This document shows positions 5,477 through 6,831 of a stretch of 6,831 bases of DNA, in pieces. The DNA is taken from positions 1-6,831 of the forward strand of contig CATMOP010000108.1 of the NCBI GenBank assembly GCA_950072225.1. The letters are read 5' to 3'. A program made the position numbers and the translations under genes. This stretch comes from an uncultured Nitrospina sp. (GTDB lineage Bacteria; Nitrospinota; Nitrospinia; Nitrospinales; VA-1). Below the pieces are notes generated by a model. It saw only the letters and a list, made by a program, of their open reading frames with translations. It made no database searches and was not told the origin of the DNA. Each line of letters begins with the position of its first letter. Position 1 is the stretch's first letter.

Positions 5477-6607
5477 ATGCTTACCGAAGTCCAACCTGCT
5501 ACAAAAATTTTTCCCGGACGATTTGGCGAACTGGTCCAATTCCCCTTACAGCGAATTCATATTGAGTTGACCAACGTCTGCAACTTTGACTGCACCTTCT
5601 GTCCGAAACAGGAGATGACCCGTCATTACGAGTATATGGAATTTGAAAGAGTCTGCGGAATCATCGACGAAATCGCCGAATACAAGATGGCAGAAAAAAT
5701 CACCTTTCACGTCATGGGCGAACCGTTCATGCATCCTCGGTTTTTCGAAATTCTCGAATATGCGGCGCAGTTGGGAGTAAAGACAGGGATCACCACCAAC
5801 GGCACTTACCTCGATGAAGAAATGGGAATAAAGCTCGAGAAAGTTACCGCATCTCAAGTGAATATTTCATTACAGACCCCGGATGAAGAGTCTTTTAAAA
5901 CCCGGAAATCCAGGCGGATGAAATTCGATGAATACCATAACCGGATTCTTGCATTCATCGGCACCTGTCTCAAACAGGAAAAACCGCCAAAAATTAAAGT
6001 GCATTTTCTGAACACTTCCATCAAAACGGAAGTTCCTGGCGAAGACTGGAGTGTCGGCACCATGAGTGTCATCAACAACACCAAGGAACTTAGAAAAACG
6101 TTTCGTTATTGGGCAAATGAAGTCCACAAAATCTGCCCTCCCTTAAGCGAAGAACAGAAAGCCGCAGTGGAAAAGAAGATAGACAAACTCTCCTCCTTTA
6201 AATGGAACGTGGTGGAAGTCGCACCAAATATTTTTTTTGAAACATATATCCTGAACACCTGGGGCAATGCCTTTGCCGAGGGCGGCAATGTTGTCCCCTC
6301 CAAGATCGGCTATTGCAGTGCACTGAGCGACCACTTTGCCATTCTGGTTAGCGGCGATTTGATTTACTGCTGCGTCGATTTTGACGGAAAGACAGCAGCC
6401 GGGAACGTGTTCGAAAAGCCCATCACAGAAATCATGAATACCCAGCCAGTTATCGATGCCGTGGAAGGATTTCAAAATTTAAGAGTAGTACACCCTCATT
6501 GCCAGAAATGTCTGGGAGGGAGTACTTGGTTTAAATCGGTGATAAATCGATTTGGTTCAATCATTATCTGGAAATACCTCAAAAATTTCTTCTACAAAAA
6601 AAGCTAA
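5477..6607 (+). CDS. Radical SAM protein with SPASM/twitch-like C-terminus
   Basis: The 376-residue protein has the radical SAM cluster motif C35-x3-C39-x2-C42 (CNFDCTFC). HVMGEP (78-83) matches the GGE-type SAM-binding region and TTNGTYL (106-112) a second conserved strand. A lysine- and glutamate-rich insert spans about 140-260. The C-terminal part has Cys280-x12-Gly-x4-Cys298, then Cys299, and Cys342-x2-Cys345. That pattern could hold one auxiliary iron-sulfur cluster, but it lacks the later cysteines of a full SPASM domain. Family members mature peptides, modify enzymes or build cofactors, and I cannot name the substrate. No small precursor peptide lies next to it except the zinc-ribbon protein, whose fold argues against a precursor. 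ATG 5477 lacks a ribosome binding site, which points to translational coupling with the gene 12 bases upstream. The last 25 residues are hydrophobic and basic, and possibly membrane-associating. Confidence 0.85.
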   Translation: MLTEVQPATKIFPGRFGELVQFPLQRIHIELTNVCNFDCTFCPKQEMTRHYEYMEFERVCGIIDEIAEYKMAEKITFHVMGEPFMHPRFFEILEYAAQLGVKTGITTNGTYLDEEMGIKLEKVTASQVNISLQTPDEESFKTRKSRRMKFDEYHNRILAFIGTCLKQEKPPKIKVHFLNTSIKTEVPGEDWSVGTMSVINNTKELRKTFRYWANEVHKICPPLSEEQKAAVEKKIDKLSSFKWNVVEVAPNIFFETYILNTWGNAFAEGGNVVPSKIGYCSALSDHFAILVSGDLIYCCVDFDGKTAAGNVFEKPITEIMNTQPVIDAVEGFQNLRVVHPHCQKCLGGSTWFKSVINRFGSIIIWKYLKNFFYKKS

Positions 6608-6614
6608 AAACAGT

Positions 6615-6691
6615 CGGGATGTAGCGCAGCCTGGTAGCGTACCTGCTTCGGGAGTAGGGGGTCGGAGGTTCAAATCCTCTCATCCCGACCA
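6615..6691 (+). tRNA. tRNA-Pro, anticodon CGG
   Basis: A full 77-base cloverleaf with encoded CCA folds by hand. The acceptor CGGGATG (6615-6621) pairs perfectly with CATCCCG (6681-6687). The D stem is GCGC/GCGT with one G-U pair. The anticodon stem CCTGC/GTAGG holds loop TTCGGGA with anticodon CGG at 6649-6651. The T stem GGAGG/CCTCT holds loop TTCAAAT. The discriminator is A6688 and the C1-G72 pair is typical of bacterial tRNA-Pro. It reads CCG. It starts seven bases after the radical SAM stop codon, so it may be co-transcribed with that gene or use a promoter inside the gene's 3' end. Confidence 0.97.
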
Positions 6692-6699
6692 GTTATATC

Positions 6700-6732
6700 A
6701 ATGGTTTAGCCATTTTCGGCTAGGCCATTTTT
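6700..6732 (+). terminator. Intrinsic terminator after tRNA-Pro
   Basis: ATGGTTTAGCC (6701-6711) pairs along all 11 bases with GGCTAGGCCAT (6718-6728), counting two G-U pairs. The loop is ATTTTC and TTTT follows; A6700-T6729 can add one more pair. The position, nine bases after the tRNA 3' end, suits tRNA transcript termination. Confidence 0.85.
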
Positions 6733-6737
6733 GCTTC

Positions 6738-6758
6738 TGGGTAGCACTGTGGGTAGCA
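6738..6758. repeat. Tandem TGGGTAGCA, two copies at 12-base period
   Basis: TGGGTAGCA is perfect at 6738-6746 and 6750-6758. Short direct repeats just past a tRNA 3' end resemble integrase arm sites of tRNA-targeting elements. No integrase or duplicated tRNA end is visible here, so this role is only a possibility. Confidence 0.4.
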
Positions 6759-6806
6759 TTTGAGCGGTTTTTCATCCAAATTCCCAGTTATTTTTCCCAA
6801 TAGGCA

Positions 6807-6831
6807 CCCCCCCCAACGCGACCCACCCCCC
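6807..6831. other. C-rich end of window
   Basis: Runs of eight C (6807-6814) and six C (6826-6831) close the window and differ from everything before them. They may be genuine low-complexity DNA or an assembly or contig-end artefact. No gene is recognised between the tRNA terminator and the end. Confidence 0.5.

Noticed and set aside
6552..6803. 83-codon frame running through tRNA-Pro
   Set aside because: It reads across the tRNA and its terminator, giving the familiar spurious VAQPGSVPASGVGG-type peptide.
1..6831. CRISPR array, toxin-antitoxin pair or defence system
   Set aside because: No regularly spaced repeats and no nuclease, toxin or other defence protein motifs were seen on either strand.

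Overview
The window reads as chromosomal DNA of a Gram-negative-type bacterium of moderate GC content. The genes are housekeeping (glutamate synthase, leucine biosynthesis, wobble-uridine tRNA modification, a tRNA-Pro) and carry ordinary Shine-Dalgarno and sigma70-like signals. The presence of CmoA together with the style of the LeuA and GltB proteins suggests a proteobacterium in the broad sense, a Nitrospinota-like or deltaproteobacterial relative. This placement is inference and cannot be settled from the window.

Layout. (1) Positions 1-1366, minus strand: the N-terminal 455 residues of the glutamate synthase large subunit (gltB), running off the left edge. (2) 1367-1983: a 617-base divergent intergenic region. 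It holds a candidate gltB promoter overlapped by a dyad, a good plus-strand promoter (TTGAGA-16-TATAAT), a perfect 10-base direct repeat 174 bases apart, and a GC-rich hairpin block that could be a small RNA or long leader. (3) 1984-2622: an AcuB-like protein with two CBS domains and an ACT-like tail. (4) 2623-2826: a leader with imperfect repeats ahead of leuA. (5) 2827-4389: complete leuA, followed by a strong intrinsic terminator. (6) 4468-5193: cmoA. Its conserved N-terminus begins at an ATC codon directly behind a GGAGG ribosome binding site. (7) 5270-5464 and 5477-6607: a FmdB-type zinc-ribbon protein and a radical SAM protein with a reduced SPASM/twitch-like C-terminus, only 12 bases apart. 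(8) 6615-6691: tRNA-Pro(CGG) with encoded CCA and its own terminator. The final 100 bases carry a short tandem repeat and C-rich DNA, with no gene recognised.

How the parts work together. GltB makes glutamate from glutamine and 2-oxoglutarate. LeuA commits 2-oxoisovalerate to leucine. The CBS-ACT protein beside it may sense an adenine nucleotide and an amino acid. CmoA uses prephenate and SAM to make carboxy-SAM for wobble uridine modification of tRNAs. The FmdB/radical SAM pair forms a probable two-gene unit of unknown substrate.

The observation most worth following up is the apparent AUC start codon of cmoA. I saw no clear new multi-gene system.
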